Under the pieces are notes generated by a model, which had not been told where the DNA came from, did not search any database, and saw nothing but the letters and a program-made list of their open reading frames with translations. A DNA stretch of 64,000 nt, taken from contig NZ_CP036299.1 of NCBI RefSeq assembly GCF_007752345.1, positions 682,001-746,000 of the forward strand, in the 5' to 3' direction. The stretch is from Planctopirus ephydatiae. Lineage in GTDB: Bacteria; Planctomycetota; Planctomycetia; Planctomycetales; Planctomycetaceae. The position numbers and the translations under genes are program-made. Of the stretch, positions 25,345 through 34,021 are shown one piece after another; positions within the stretch are counted from its first letter, which is position 1, and each line of letters starts with the position of its first letter.

Positions 25345-26814
25345 ATGACTCGGCCTTTCCCTGCTGATGCAGAACACAAAGAGATTGAACAAGCGCGCGG
25401 TTTGCTGGTCGAGGCGGGGTACGGCAAACTCGCGGGTTGGCTCCAGACTTTGCCTGCTGTCAGCCGGTCGAAGCTTGCCAGAGAAATCCTCGCAATTGAC
25501 TGGCCGCTACTCAAACATGCTGTGGCTGCAAAGCAAATCACAACGGCCCCTGCGAATGGAGCCAATTCTCCACCCTCGCGAGCTGTCGCGCCCGAGCAAT
25601 TGATCCGCCAGCCGAAGGACTCGAACGATTTTTCGGCCTGGCGCACTGCTGCGGAACGTGGCCGTGACCTGCTCAAGAAGGGGCAGGTTGTGCTGATGGT
25701 GGTGGCTGGTGGACAAGGCACGCGACTGGGCTTTTCGCATCCGAAGGGGCAGTATCCGATTGGTCCTGTCAGCCAGGCCTCGCTCTTTCAGATTTTCTGC
25801 GAGCAGATTCGAGCACTCGAGAAAGAGGTAGGGGTTGTTTTACCCTATTGCCTGATGACCAGTGATTCGACACACGAAGCGACGATGCTTTTTTTTGAAG
25901 CCAATGAGTTTTTTGGTTTGTCGAAGGAACAGGTGCATTTCTTTAAGCAAGGGAATCTTCCGGCACTCGATAGCCGCACGGGTGAACCCCTATTGGCGAC
26001 TGCGGATTCACTGGCGATGAGTCCGGATGGGCACGGCGGCATGTTGCGTGCATTCCGGGAAAGTGGGCTGCTCGACAAGTTCCTCTCGGAAGGTTGCACC
26101 ACTCTCTATTATCACCAGATCGACAATCCTGCAGCGATTCTGGCTGAACCGGCTTTTCTCGGTTGGCACGCCCGATATGACTCACAGGTCTCGACCAAAG
26201 TGGTGGCTAAGACCAGTGCGAGCGAGCGGATGGGTGTGGTGGTCTCGATTGATGGTGCCACACAGATTATCGAATACAGCGATATGCCGGCCGAACTCGC
26301 CCAGCGAGTCGATGCTCGCGGGCAGTTGCAGTTATGGGCCGGAAATACGGCCATCCATCTTTTCGACCTGGCCTTTCTGAAAGGTCTGGATGGCGATTGT
26401 GCTTTGCCACTGCATGTGGCCCACAAGCCTGTCGGCTGTTTTGATATCGAGAGCCGACAGATGATCTCGACAGCCGAGCCAAATGCCTGGAAGTTTGAGC
26501 GATTCATTTTCGATACACTGCCGCTGGCTAAGAGTTCACTCGTGGTGGAAGCCGATCGGTCTCGCGAGTTTCTGCCGGTCAAGAATCGCGATGGGGCGGA
26601 TTCGCCCGCCTCCGTGAGACAAGCCTTACTCGACCTCCATCGAAGCTGGCTGCTGCAGGCAGGTGCGAAAGTTTCCCCCGGTGTGAAAGTGGAGATCAGC
26701 CCACTGGTGGCCCGCGACCTGGAGACTTTGGCCGGTAAACTGCCGCCGGGCATCGAGTTCCATCAGGATGTCTATCTTGATGAGAAGTTTCTGCAGTCGC
26801 TCAAGCGGGCTTGA
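25345..26814 (+). CDS. UDP-sugar pyrophosphorylase (eukaryotic UAP1/UGP-like)
   Basis: A 489-aa protein from ATG 25345. The nucleotidyltransferase signature AGGQGTRLG at 121-129 and HPKGQYPIG (Lys 134) bind UTP and the sugar phosphate. NPAAILAEPAFLGWHARYDS, VVAKTSASERMGVVV, the sugar-binding GNTAIHLFDLAFL and KFERFIFDTLPLA follow, as in the UDP-N-acetylglucosamine/galactosamine pyrophosphorylase family (PF01704). The reaction is UTP plus sugar-1-phosphate to UDP-sugar. The exact sugar, GlcNAc, GalNAc or glucose, cannot be told by eye, so no symbol is given. The first ~115 residues form the usual helical N-terminal part. Neighbours do not name the pathway. Confidence 0.92.
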   Translation: MTRPFPADAEHKEIEQARGLLVEAGYGKLAGWLQTLPAVSRSKLAREILAIDWPLLKHAVAAKQITTAPANGANSPPSRAVAPEQLIRQPKDSNDFSAWRTAAERGRDLLKKGQVVLMVVAGGQGTRLGFSHPKGQYPIGPVSQASLFQIFCEQIRALEKEVGVVLPYCLMTSDSTHEATMLFFEANEFFGLSKEQVHFFKQGNLPALDSRTGEPLLATADSLAMSPDGHGGMLRAFRESGLLDKFLSEGCTTLYYHQIDNPAAILAEPAFLGWHARYDSQVSTKVVAKTSASERMGVVVSIDGATQIIEYSDMPAELAQRVDARGQLQLWAGNTAIHLFDLAFLKGLDGDCALPLHVAHKPVGCFDIESRQMISTAEPNAWKFERFIFDTLPLAKSSLVVEADRSREFLPVKNRDGADSPASVRQALLDLHRSWLLQAGAKVSPGVKVEISPLVARDLETLAGKLPPGIEFHQDVYLDEKFLQSLKRA

Positions 26815-27001
26815 CGACTCAGGTCTTCTGGAAGGCTCAAAATTCTGGGAACCATTGGTGGGGAAGGTTCTTTTTGAGACTATCCGAGTGAGAGATGAAG
26901 GCTAAAATCGACGTGAAGACGTAGCGGAACTTTCCGCAGTCTCCAAAATGTGTGTCTTACATGGTTCCCAGGAAACAACTGCGCGTTGTTGGTCGCGAAG
27001 A

Positions 27002-27038
27002 CATGCTTGCCCAGAGCTGCAAGCATGGCACACAGAGC
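27002..27038. repeat. Dispersed intergenic palindrome, copy B
   Basis: CATGCTTGC (27002-27010) and GCAAGCATG (27019-27027) form a perfect 9-bp inverted repeat with an 8-base loop, followed by GCACACAGAGC. It matches copy A at 32 of 37 positions. It lies between the pyrophosphorylase gene and mnmA, about 60 bp before mnmA. Confidence 0.7.
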
Positions 27039-27096
27039 GTTTCTAAATGTTTGGATTCGTATTCATTACCTCAGTCGGAATCAATTGGGATACGGC

Positions 27097-28263
27097 ATGT
27101 CGAAAGAGCGTGTAGTCCTCGCGATGAGTGGCGGTGTGGATAGCTCTGTGGCTGCCGTTCTGCTGCAGCAGCAAGGCTACGAGGTCATCGGCCTCTTTAT
27201 GCGCTCTGGCGAAGCCAGTGCCAGTGCCTGCTCACTCCCTCCCAGTGGCCTGCTGCCCGTTATTGAGCGAAAATCTCATAAGCAGGGATGTTGCAGTGCG
27301 GCTGATGCAGCGGACGCCCAGCGTGTGGCCGATCTGCTGGATATCCCATTCCATGCCCTCAACTTTCGTGATTCGTTCGATCAGATCAAATCGTACTTTG
27401 CGGATGAATATCTCAAGGGCCGCACTCCCAATCCGTGCGTCATGTGCAATGTCTGGCTGAAGTTTGGCCGGTTGTGGGAGTTTGCCCAGCAGGTCGGTGC
27501 GAGCCGGATTGCGACAGGCCATTATGCCCGCATCATTCAAGATGAGTTCGGGCAGACCCGGTTGATGCGGGGAGCTGATCTTTCCAAAGATCAGTCTTAC
27601 GTTCTATTTGGGATTCGCCCGGACATTCTTTCCAAGATACTCTTCCCTGTCGGTCATCAGACCAAAGCAGAGATTCGTGAGATTGCAGCACAGGCCAATC
27701 TGCGAGTTGCTGGTAAACCCGACAGCCAGGAGATCTGCTTCATTCCTGACAACGATTATCGTGGGTTTCTCCGGCGATACCGCGACGTGAGTGACACTTC
27801 CGGGAATTTCGTGGATCCACAAGGGAAGATCCTGGGGCAGCACAGTGGCTTTGAGCAGTTCACGATTGGTCAACGCCGTGGGCTGGGAATTGCCCTGGGT
27901 GAGCCCCGGTTTGTGATCAAGATCGATGCGGAATCGAGAAATGTGACTTTAGGAACTGCCGAAGAGCTGGGCTCGTCCTCACTTGTGGCAGCACGTACCA
28001 ACTGGCTTTCAGCCCCCACGAGCGAAGTTTTTTCCTGCACTGCGCAGATCCGATCGATGCATCGGGCAGCGGCAGCGTATGCACAGGTGGATGCTGATGG
28101 AACATTGCATCTTCGTTTTTGCGAGTCTCAATCGGGAGTGGCGCCGGGGCAAGCGGTCGTGCTCTATGATTCGCTGGAACGAGTGATTTGCGGTGCGTGG
28201 ATTGAAGACTCTCATTCACCACGAGCCGAGGCACTGGCTATGGTCGATTCTCATGCTTGCTGA
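27097..28263 (+). CDS. mnmA: tRNA-specific 2-thiouridylase MnmA
   Basis: A 388-aa protein from ATG 27097; the upstream extension to 26950 would run through repeat copy B and is rejected. PP-loop SGGVDSS at 11-17 binds ATP. Catalytic cysteines are C114 in NPCVMCN and C214 in SQEICFIPDN. The GCCSAADAADAQRVADLLDIP stretch and ATGHYARI are typical, as is FTIGQRRGLGI in the C-terminal domain. It thiolates U34 of the glutamate, lysine and glutamine tRNAs at the wobble position, with sulfur relayed by cysteine desulfurase partners not present here. A zinc-ribbon gene follows closely. Confidence 0.97.
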   Translation: MSKERVVLAMSGGVDSSVAAVLLQQQGYEVIGLFMRSGEASASACSLPPSGLLPVIERKSHKQGCCSAADAADAQRVADLLDIPFHALNFRDSFDQIKSYFADEYLKGRTPNPCVMCNVWLKFGRLWEFAQQVGASRIATGHYARIIQDEFGQTRLMRGADLSKDQSYVLFGIRPDILSKILFPVGHQTKAEIREIAAQANLRVAGKPDSQEICFIPDNDYRGFLRRYRDVSDTSGNFVDPQGKILGQHSGFEQFTIGQRRGLGIALGEPRFVIKIDAESRNVTLGTAEELGSSSLVAARTNWLSAPTSEVFSCTAQIRSMHRAAAAYAQVDADGTLHLRFCESQSGVAPGQAVVLYDSLERVICGAWIEDSHSPRAEALAMVDSHAC

Positions 28264-28277
28264 AGGCCCGGTCTGTC

Positions 28278-28583
28278 ATGTCTTTTCGCAACCCAGAAGT
28301 GCTTCGTTATCTGAAATGTGCGCGCTGTCGTCAGGGGTTGGTACTCCGACAAATTGCATCAGCCGCCCAGACGAACGAGACGACCACTGAGGCAGTCAGT
28401 TCCGAGCAAGAGTTCCTGCTGTGCACGAATGCCGACTGCCGGCTCGAATTTTCAATTCGAGAGGAGATCCCGGTGCTTGTGACGGAGTTTGCCCGGGAAC
28501 GTCCACTCGACCAGTGGCAAACGTACATGAATGATCGTCCAAATGTGGCACCAGTCAGCGAGATCGCTCCTGCCGCTGGCTGA
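28278..28583 (+). CDS. Small zinc-ribbon protein, Trm112/UPF0434-like
   Basis: A 101-aa protein from ATG 28278 with AAGG about 12 nt upstream; a TTG start at 28257 would overlap mnmA. Its first half has LKCARCRQGL and CTNADCRLEF, a four-cysteine zinc-ribbon pair (CxxC ... CxxxxC), followed by IREEIPVLV, the pattern of Trm112-like YcaR/UPF0434 proteins. Family role: in other lineages Trm112 activates SAM-dependent methyltransferases, and bacterial relatives are small unknowns. An RlmI-like methyltransferase gene follows, so a partnership is conceivable, but this is inference. Confidence 0.8.
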   Translation: MSFRNPEVLRYLKCARCRQGLVLRQIASAAQTNETTTEAVSSEQEFLLCTNADCRLEFSIREEIPVLVTEFARERPLDQWQTYMNDRPNVAPVSEIAPAAG

Positions 28584-28652
28584 GAATCTGAGAATGCGGC
28601 CTTGCAGACGTTACTGACAGCAGTCGGGTGAACACAACTTGCGAATTCCCAG

Positions 28653-28682
28653 GGATCGTGCTGTCCGAAACGGGCACGATCC
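28653..28682. terminator. Hairpin between zinc-ribbon and methyltransferase genes
   Basis: GGATCGTGC (28653-28661) and GCACGATCC (28674-28682) form a perfect 9-bp stem with an inner CCG/CGG pair around AAA. It sits 25 bp before ATG 28707. There is no T-tract; it may be a terminator/attenuator or a repeat. Confidence 0.5.
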
Positions 28683-28706
28683 TGATGAGTTGCTATACTT
28701 GGCGGA

Positions 28707-30344
28707 ATGGAGAATTCACCCAACCCACGCCGATCTGCCGCCAAACGCCCTGCTCAGGGCCAGTCCTACCCGAAGTCTTCCCGTCGTCCTGCCACAAATC
28801 AACCGCCAGCGGGAGGTGAAGGTGCGGAGAAGAGGGGCGAATCCGCACGCAATCGGCGTGGAGACAAAACTCCGCAGGGCGACAATCGCGCAGCAGGTGG
28901 GCGACGCTATGGCACCCCATCGCGTGGGCCTGCTCCGCGAAATCCTGCGACGGGTGAATTTCCTACTCATGAAACCAGCAACGCCAGATCTGTCCGCCAA
29001 CGTCGGGCACAGATCGATTCGGGAAGTGAAGTTCAGAGGCGGCTCGCGTTGTACTCGCCCGAGATGTTAAGCCCGCGTCCACTGACGGCAGACAAGATTC
29101 CGGTCATTGTGGCGCGCAGCCCCAGCCGACATCCTTACTACTTCCGCAAGATGCTCGTCAGCGGGATTAAGGCCGCTCAGCCAGGCGATCTCGTGAAGGT
29201 CGTCTTGGAAGAATCGCAGCAGACACTCGGCTACGGGCTCTACAATCCGCGGGCCGAGATGACTGTCCGCATGCTGACGCGGGGTGATCAGATTCCTGAT
29301 GAAGCGTGGTGGAAATCAAAGCTTGAGGCGGCTGTCAAATTCCGCACAGAGACTCTGGGACTCGAACAACAGGGCAATGTCTATCGACTGGTGCATGCCG
29401 AAGGAGATGGATTGCCGGGACTGATGGTTGATCGTTATGGCGATGTACTTTCCGTCGAGGCCTTCAACCTGGGGATGTATCAGCGGGCCGAAAGTATTCT
29501 GGATCTGCTGGCGGCATGCACCGGAGCGAAGCACGGCATTTTGAGGCCTGGCGCTTATGCCGCTCAACTGGAAGGTTTCGATGCCGACCCCTTTGGCTCG
29601 GAGAATGCCCCCGAGAGTGTGCAGGTGGTCGAGAATGGCGTGAAGTACGAAGTTCAGTTTGAAGATGGCCACAAGACCGGCTTCTTCTGTGATCAGCGCC
29701 AGAATCGTGCCAGAGTGGCCGAGTTGGCAGCCGGACAGCGAGTGCTCGATTTGTGTTGCTACTCGGGCGGATTTGCTCTCTCGGCGGCTGTTGCCGGCGC
29801 GAAAAGCGTACACGGCGTCGATCTGGATGAAGCGGCCATCGCTGTGGCCAAAAAGAATGCCAAGCTGAATAAAGTCCAGATTGAATGGGCGCATGCTGAT
29901 ATTTTTGCCTGGATGCGTGAAGCCCAGAAACAGGGGCAGCAATGGGATATCGTAGTTCTCGACCCGCCGAAACTCATCCGCACGCGTGATGATTATGAAG
30001 ATGGTCGCAAAAAGTATTTCGATATGAATCGACTTGCCGCCAGTCTGGTGGCACCAGGCGGCATGCTGATTACCTGCAGTTGTTCGGGGTTGTTATCTTC
30101 TGCCGATTTCACGCGGGTCACGGGCTATGCGATCGACAATGCGGGGCGATCAGCCCGACTGTGTGAACAGACGGGTGCCGGGCCCGATCATCCAGTGCAT
30201 GTGCGCTGCCCGGAATCGCTGTATTTAAAGGTGAACTGGTATTGGTTCGATGAAGCTCCCGTGACAAAGTCCACGCACTTGCCGGAAGGCCTCATGGAAG
30301 ACTTCACAGGCGAGAGCGATTCCTTTACAGACTCAGACGAATAG
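28707..30344 (+). CDS. RlmI-like class I rRNA methyltransferase with long basic N-terminal tail
   Basis: A 545-aa protein. About 115 residues at the start are Arg/Pro/Gly-rich and low complexity. A PUA-like RNA-binding region (~128-205, VIVARSPSRHPYYFRKML) precedes the RlmI/RlmK-type catalytic part with GVLR-like GILRPGAYAAQLEGF, ENGVKYEVQFEDGHKTGFFCDQRQNR, SAM motif VLDLCCYSGGFALSAA (~348) and VVLDPPKLI (~416). Family role: methylation of cytosine C5 in 23S rRNA; the exact target is not provable here, so no symbol. The tail likely helps bind RNA. It overlaps nothing and ends 40 bp before a convergent ATPase gene. Confidence 0.9.
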   Translation: MENSPNPRRSAAKRPAQGQSYPKSSRRPATNQPPAGGEGAEKRGESARNRRGDKTPQGDNRAAGGRRYGTPSRGPAPRNPATGEFPTHETSNARSVRQRRAQIDSGSEVQRRLALYSPEMLSPRPLTADKIPVIVARSPSRHPYYFRKMLVSGIKAAQPGDLVKVVLEESQQTLGYGLYNPRAEMTVRMLTRGDQIPDEAWWKSKLEAAVKFRTETLGLEQQGNVYRLVHAEGDGLPGLMVDRYGDVLSVEAFNLGMYQRAESILDLLAACTGAKHGILRPGAYAAQLEGFDADPFGSENAPESVQVVENGVKYEVQFEDGHKTGFFCDQRQNRARVAELAAGQRVLDLCCYSGGFALSAAVAGAKSVHGVDLDEAAIAVAKKNAKLNKVQIEWAHADIFAWMREAQKQGQQWDIVVLDPPKLIRTRDDYEDGRKKYFDMNRLAASLVAPGGMLITCSCSGLLSSADFTRVTGYAIDNAGRSARLCEQTGAGPDHPVHVRCPESLYLKVNWYWFDEAPVTKSTHLPEGLMEDFTGESDSFTDSDE

Positions 30345-30384
30345 AAAATCGCTGAGCTTCTGCTTCATCGAAGTGAGGTTTTGA

Positions 30385-32793
30385 TTACCAGGTAGGGATT
30401 ACTTTGCCAGAACGATCCTGCTTGAAGGGGACCCAGGCCAGGATCATCCGCTCGACTTTCATATCGGTCTTCTTGGGCGTGAGTTGCGTTTCTTCCAGCA
30501 CATAACGAGAAGGGTCGAGCCCGACGATTTCATCGATCTCGTGCTGGAAGTCGTCCTGCAGTTTTTGAATCTGCAAACGGACCGCTTCCACAGTTTCTTC
30601 AGCACGGCCAACATCCCCCCGCTCTTCGAGAACTCGTGAGGCAGCACGGGCTGAGGTCGCTGCTCTCGAAAGGTTCGTCGTCGAGATCTTCTTTCGGCTG
30701 GTAAAGGCCCCTAACAGTGATGTCCCAAAACTGATGACGGCAGAGAGTGTCTGGGAATTCGCCTGACTTTTCTGCTTTTCAGCCGTCTGCTCGGCTCGAC
30801 GCAGGCGATCTTCGAGCGTCTGCAGTTTGGATTGATACTTGGCCTGAATTTTCGCCTTGGCCAGTTCCCTTTGATCGCGATGTCCCTGATCGAGCCTCTG
30901 GCGGAAATCGCCTTCGGATTCGCCTGGCAGCGAGATCCCTTTGGGATCAGCACATTTGAAAAGCGAAAGCTTTCGCGAGCGATAGAGACAATCTTTCAAA
31001 GCTGTCGCCTGAGATGTGTAAGTCTTCGCCCGAAAAAGTTCAGCTGGAGGCTGAGTAAAGGTGGCATTCGCTTCAGGGCTGCTGGCAAGGGTCAACTCCC
31101 CTTCGAGTTCTTCGGCTGCTTCCCAGTTGAGAGCTTCGCCTTCGTGGGCTGGTAATAACAGGGAAACGGTCTGCCATTCGTCGATCCCACCCGTTGTCTG
31201 TGTAAAGTGAATACGGGCTGTGGCGTAGAGCGCGGGATGATAGATCAGGTTCTCGCCCGTCGAGAGAGCACCCGACCGCTCGATGAAGACTTCCGAAACT
31301 TCGGGCGGAAGGACAGGTCTGGTTCCTGTCGCAGCATCCGCATGCCAGGTCGAAGCGGTGTGATCCTCGGGCATTTGCGATTTGCGTTCGTCCATCAACA
31401 GTTGAATCTGCTCTCTGCTGAGTGGCCCCCGCAGATAGGAAAGAGCCCAGCGCGATTGGAAGACTGTGGGCTGATCATCGTGGACATTGTTCATGAGAAA
31501 CACTCGGCTGCCCAGCGAAGACAGGAGTTTTTCCATCGAACTGCGATCAAAGGCATGGCCAGTGGCTGTCGAGGCTCCTTCGAGACCATCGAGCACACGA
31601 AGTTTATCGCGCTCGGTTTGTAAACGACCGATCAGCCAGGTACCACAATTGGAAAGGCCCTTGTAATCGAGATCGACCGGGTTCTGCGTTGCCAGGACAC
31701 AACCCAGACCAAAGGCGCGGGCCTGCTTGAGTAGCGTGAGCATGGGCTGTTTGCTGGGTGGGTTGGCACTTGGCGGGAAGTAGCCGAAGATTTCATCCAT
31801 GTAGAGCAACGCTCTGAGTGCTGTCGTCCCGGATTGAGCGCGCATCCAGCTGATGACTTCACCGAGCAGGATGGTGACAAAGAACATGCGCTCGGCATCA
31901 CTCAAATGAGCAATCGACAGGATTGCAATGCGGGGTTTGCCTTCGGGGGTGTAGAGCAGACGCTGAATGTCCAGTGGCTCGCCAGTCATCCAGGCTTGAA
32001 ACCCGGGCGAAGCGAGCAGGTTGTTGAGCGACATGGCAAACGAGAATCGATCTTTAGCCGGGAAGAAACTTTCCAGATCTAGAAAGCCAACTCGATCAAA
32101 GGGGGGCTGCTGGATATCGCGAATCAACCGGCCCAACTCAAGATTCTGTCCGTCGCGCCACGACCGTTCGACGAGTGTCGAAAGAAGAATATGTTCTCTG
32201 CTGCGGAGTGGATCGGCATCGACTCCCAGGAGTGCCAGCAGTCCCGAAACAGCACTGCCAATCCTTTCGCGAAAGGCCTCGGCATTATCGCGAATGACGG
32301 GGGGCGGAGCAGAGAGCGATTTGAGAATTGTCAGCGGGACACCGACAGTGCTGCCGGGCGTGTAGATGCAGACATCGGCTGATTCGCGGAAGCGGGAAAT
32401 TCGCTCGGGAGGCTGATCCCAGGCCGCCAGGCCCTCTTTCCATTGTGTGGCAGTTCTGGCAGCGAGTTCATCGACCGTGAGCCCTTTGCGAGTGGCTTCG
32501 CCAGGATCAATCCAGGGTTTGAAATCGGCAGGTTTAAGAGATGGAAACGTCAGGAGGAGATTCCCCAGATCGCCCTTGGGATCGATACAGATGGCAGGGA
32601 GGCCATCAATGGCCGCTTCTTCGAGAAGTGACAGACACAGGCCCGTTTTGCCGCTGCCTGTCATCCCCACGCAGAGGGCATGGGTGGTGAGATCCTTGGA
32701 ATCGTACAGGACGGGAGTATCGCTGAGCTGACCACTTGCCAGGTTGTATTCGCGACCTAAGTAGAACACTCCCAGCTTTTCGTAATCGCTCAT
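30385..32793 (-). CDS. HerA/FtsK-like ATPase with C-terminal coiled coil
   Basis: An 802-aa protein from ATG 32793. Walker A GMTGSGKTG at 43-51 and Walker B LLYMDEIFGYFPP with arginine-finger neighbourhood LKQARAFGLGCVLATQNPVDLDYK define a hexameric HerA/VirB4/FtsK-type motor. The middle includes RDNAEAFRERIGSAVSGLL, and the C-terminal third has a coiled coil (QSKLQTLEDRLRRAEQTAEKQ) and basic linker. Family role: ATP-driven translocation of DNA or polypeptide. No nurA-like nuclease or restriction gene is adjacent, so it is a solo gene with unknown target. It is not clearly a defence gene. Confidence 0.88.
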   Translation of the reverse strand: MSDYEKLGVFYLGREYNLASGQLSDTPVLYDSKDLTTHALCVGMTGSGKTGLCLSLLEEAAIDGLPAICIDPKGDLGNLLLTFPSLKPADFKPWIDPGEATRKGLTVDELAARTATQWKEGLAAWDQPPERISRFRESADVCIYTPGSTVGVPLTILKSLSAPPPVIRDNAEAFRERIGSAVSGLLALLGVDADPLRSREHILLSTLVERSWRDGQNLELGRLIRDIQQPPFDRVGFLDLESFFPAKDRFSFAMSLNNLLASPGFQAWMTGEPLDIQRLLYTPEGKPRIAILSIAHLSDAERMFFVTILLGEVISWMRAQSGTTALRALLYMDEIFGYFPPSANPPSKQPMLTLLKQARAFGLGCVLATQNPVDLDYKGLSNCGTWLIGRLQTERDKLRVLDGLEGASTATGHAFDRSSMEKLLSSLGSRVFLMNNVHDDQPTVFQSRWALSYLRGPLSREQIQLLMDERKSQMPEDHTASTWHADAATGTRPVLPPEVSEVFIERSGALSTGENLIYHPALYATARIHFTQTTGGIDEWQTVSLLLPAHEGEALNWEAAEELEGELTLASSPEANATFTQPPAELFRAKTYTSQATALKDCLYRSRKLSLFKCADPKGISLPGESEGDFRQRLDQGHRDQRELAKAKIQAKYQSKLQTLEDRLRRAEQTAEKQKSQANSQTLSAVISFGTSLLGAFTSRKKISTTNLSRAATSARAASRVLEERGDVGRAEETVEAVRLQIQKLQDDFQHEIDEIVGLDPSRYVLEETQLTPKKTDMKVERMILAWVPFKQDRSGKVIPTW

Positions 32794-33130
32794 GTTTCAC
32801 CTGAGGTAGAAAATCGTCGGATCATGGAGTTTGAGGGTTCGATCTGGGGACTGGCCAGAACGGCTCATGAATTGTGCTATGATCCAAGCACAAACGGCCA
32901 TTTCGAGCAAGTGGGGGCATCAATGATGAAGAGCAGGGGATGAATGAAGGAAGACTCTTACTGTAGAAATCAGCCAGCCGGCTGAGAATTCTGACGGGAT
33001 TGCCGGAAAAGCTCCATCAAACTCCTGATGTTCGAAGTGATCACCAGATAAAATTCTTGGCTGTGGAATCAACTGGAATGTGGTTTCCAACCTGCAAGAG
33101 ATCCTCCCGGGAAAGAAGTCTCGATCTGCC
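32794..33130. other. Divergent intergenic region, no gene seen
   Basis: 337 bp between the HerA-like gene and trpF. A frame open from 33080 precedes the trpF ATG; nothing else is recognised. Both promoters should be here. Confidence 0.55.
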
Positions 33131-33862
33131 ATGCCTGACCTCTCGACGTTTGTCAAAATTTGTGGCGTGACGACTCCCACACAGGCGGCTGCCATTTCGC
33201 AATTGGGGCCGACGGCACTGGGTTTGAATTTTTACAGGCGATCGTCTCGATGCGTGACTTTAGAGCAAGCTCGGGAGATTCGTGCCGCCATGACACCCGG
33301 AGTGCTGGCTGTGGGGGTGTTTGTGAATGAGACGGTGGAGTCCATGCTCACGATCTTCCAGGAGGCCCAACTGGATGTGATCCAGCTTCATGGAGATGAA
33401 CCGGCTCATGTTGTCACTCAAATTCGAGAGGAAGCCCGATCGCAAGGATTGCCTCAACCGGGAATTTACCGCGCCTTTCGTGTGGGTGAGGAAGGTCTCG
33501 TCGATGTCTCGAAACATCTGGAAGAGTTGTCGCAATTGGGCTTCCAGTACGATGGTGTGTTGATTGATGCCAGAGTCGCGACGATCTCTTCTTCGAATCA
33601 AGGCAAAGCTGGTGAAACGATCTATGGGGGAAGTGGACACCAGGCCCCCTGGCCCTTGCTGATTGGCTGGCGGGAAATCTTGAGGCAGACGCCACTTTAC
33701 CTGGCGGGTGGTTTGACCCCTGCGAATGTCGAGGAAGCGATGCGAACCGTTCATCCGACTGGAGTCGATACTGCCAGTGGTGTCGAGGATTCCCCGGGGG
33801 TGAAGGATCTCGCACTATGCAGGCAATTCATTGAGAGAGCGAGATCCATTGTCGCTTCCTGA
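33131..33862 (+). CDS. trpF: Phosphoribosylanthranilate isomerase
   Basis: A 243-aa protein from ATG 33131; a GTG at 33080 adds 17 residues not seen in the family. Landmarks: FVKICGVTT with catalytic Cys 11, ALGLNFYRRSSRCV, AVGVFVNE, LDVIQLHGDEP, YGGSGHQAPW, LYLAGGLTPANVEEAM, and the phosphate loop GVDTASGVEDSPGVKD. It converts N-(5-phosphoribosyl)anthranilate to CdRP in tryptophan synthesis by Amadori rearrangement, as a TIM barrel. Other trp genes are not in the window, so trpF is unlinked here. The ribosome-binding site is weak. Confidence 0.96.
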   Translation: MPDLSTFVKICGVTTPTQAAAISQLGPTALGLNFYRRSSRCVTLEQAREIRAAMTPGVLAVGVFVNETVESMLTIFQEAQLDVIQLHGDEPAHVVTQIREEARSQGLPQPGIYRAFRVGEEGLVDVSKHLEELSQLGFQYDGVLIDARVATISSSNQGKAGETIYGGSGHQAPWPLLIGWREILRQTPLYLAGGLTPANVEEAMRTVHPTGVDTASGVEDSPGVKDLALCRQFIERARSIVAS

Positions 33863-34021
33863 ATTTACGCTCTGGTGAAGGAAGGCAATTCCTTTATTGA
33901 TGATTTGGGATTAACATATCAGGGCCTGCCACGATGATTTGTTCAATGTGGCTGTGTTGTTTTGTCTGATTGTTGAGCGATCGTCGTGATTTCAAGTTGG
34001 TCTGCAAAAAGGTTTCCTAAC

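Noticed and set aside
26112-26753. 213-aa minus-strand frame
   Set aside because: Antisense shadow of the UDP-sugar pyrophosphorylase gene.
29316-29942. 208-aa minus-strand frame
   Set aside because: Antisense shadow of the RlmI-like methyltransferase.
30385-32793. HerA-like gene as part of a defence island
   Set aside because: No nuclease, methyltransferase, transposase or other defence gene is adjacent; neighbours are housekeeping.
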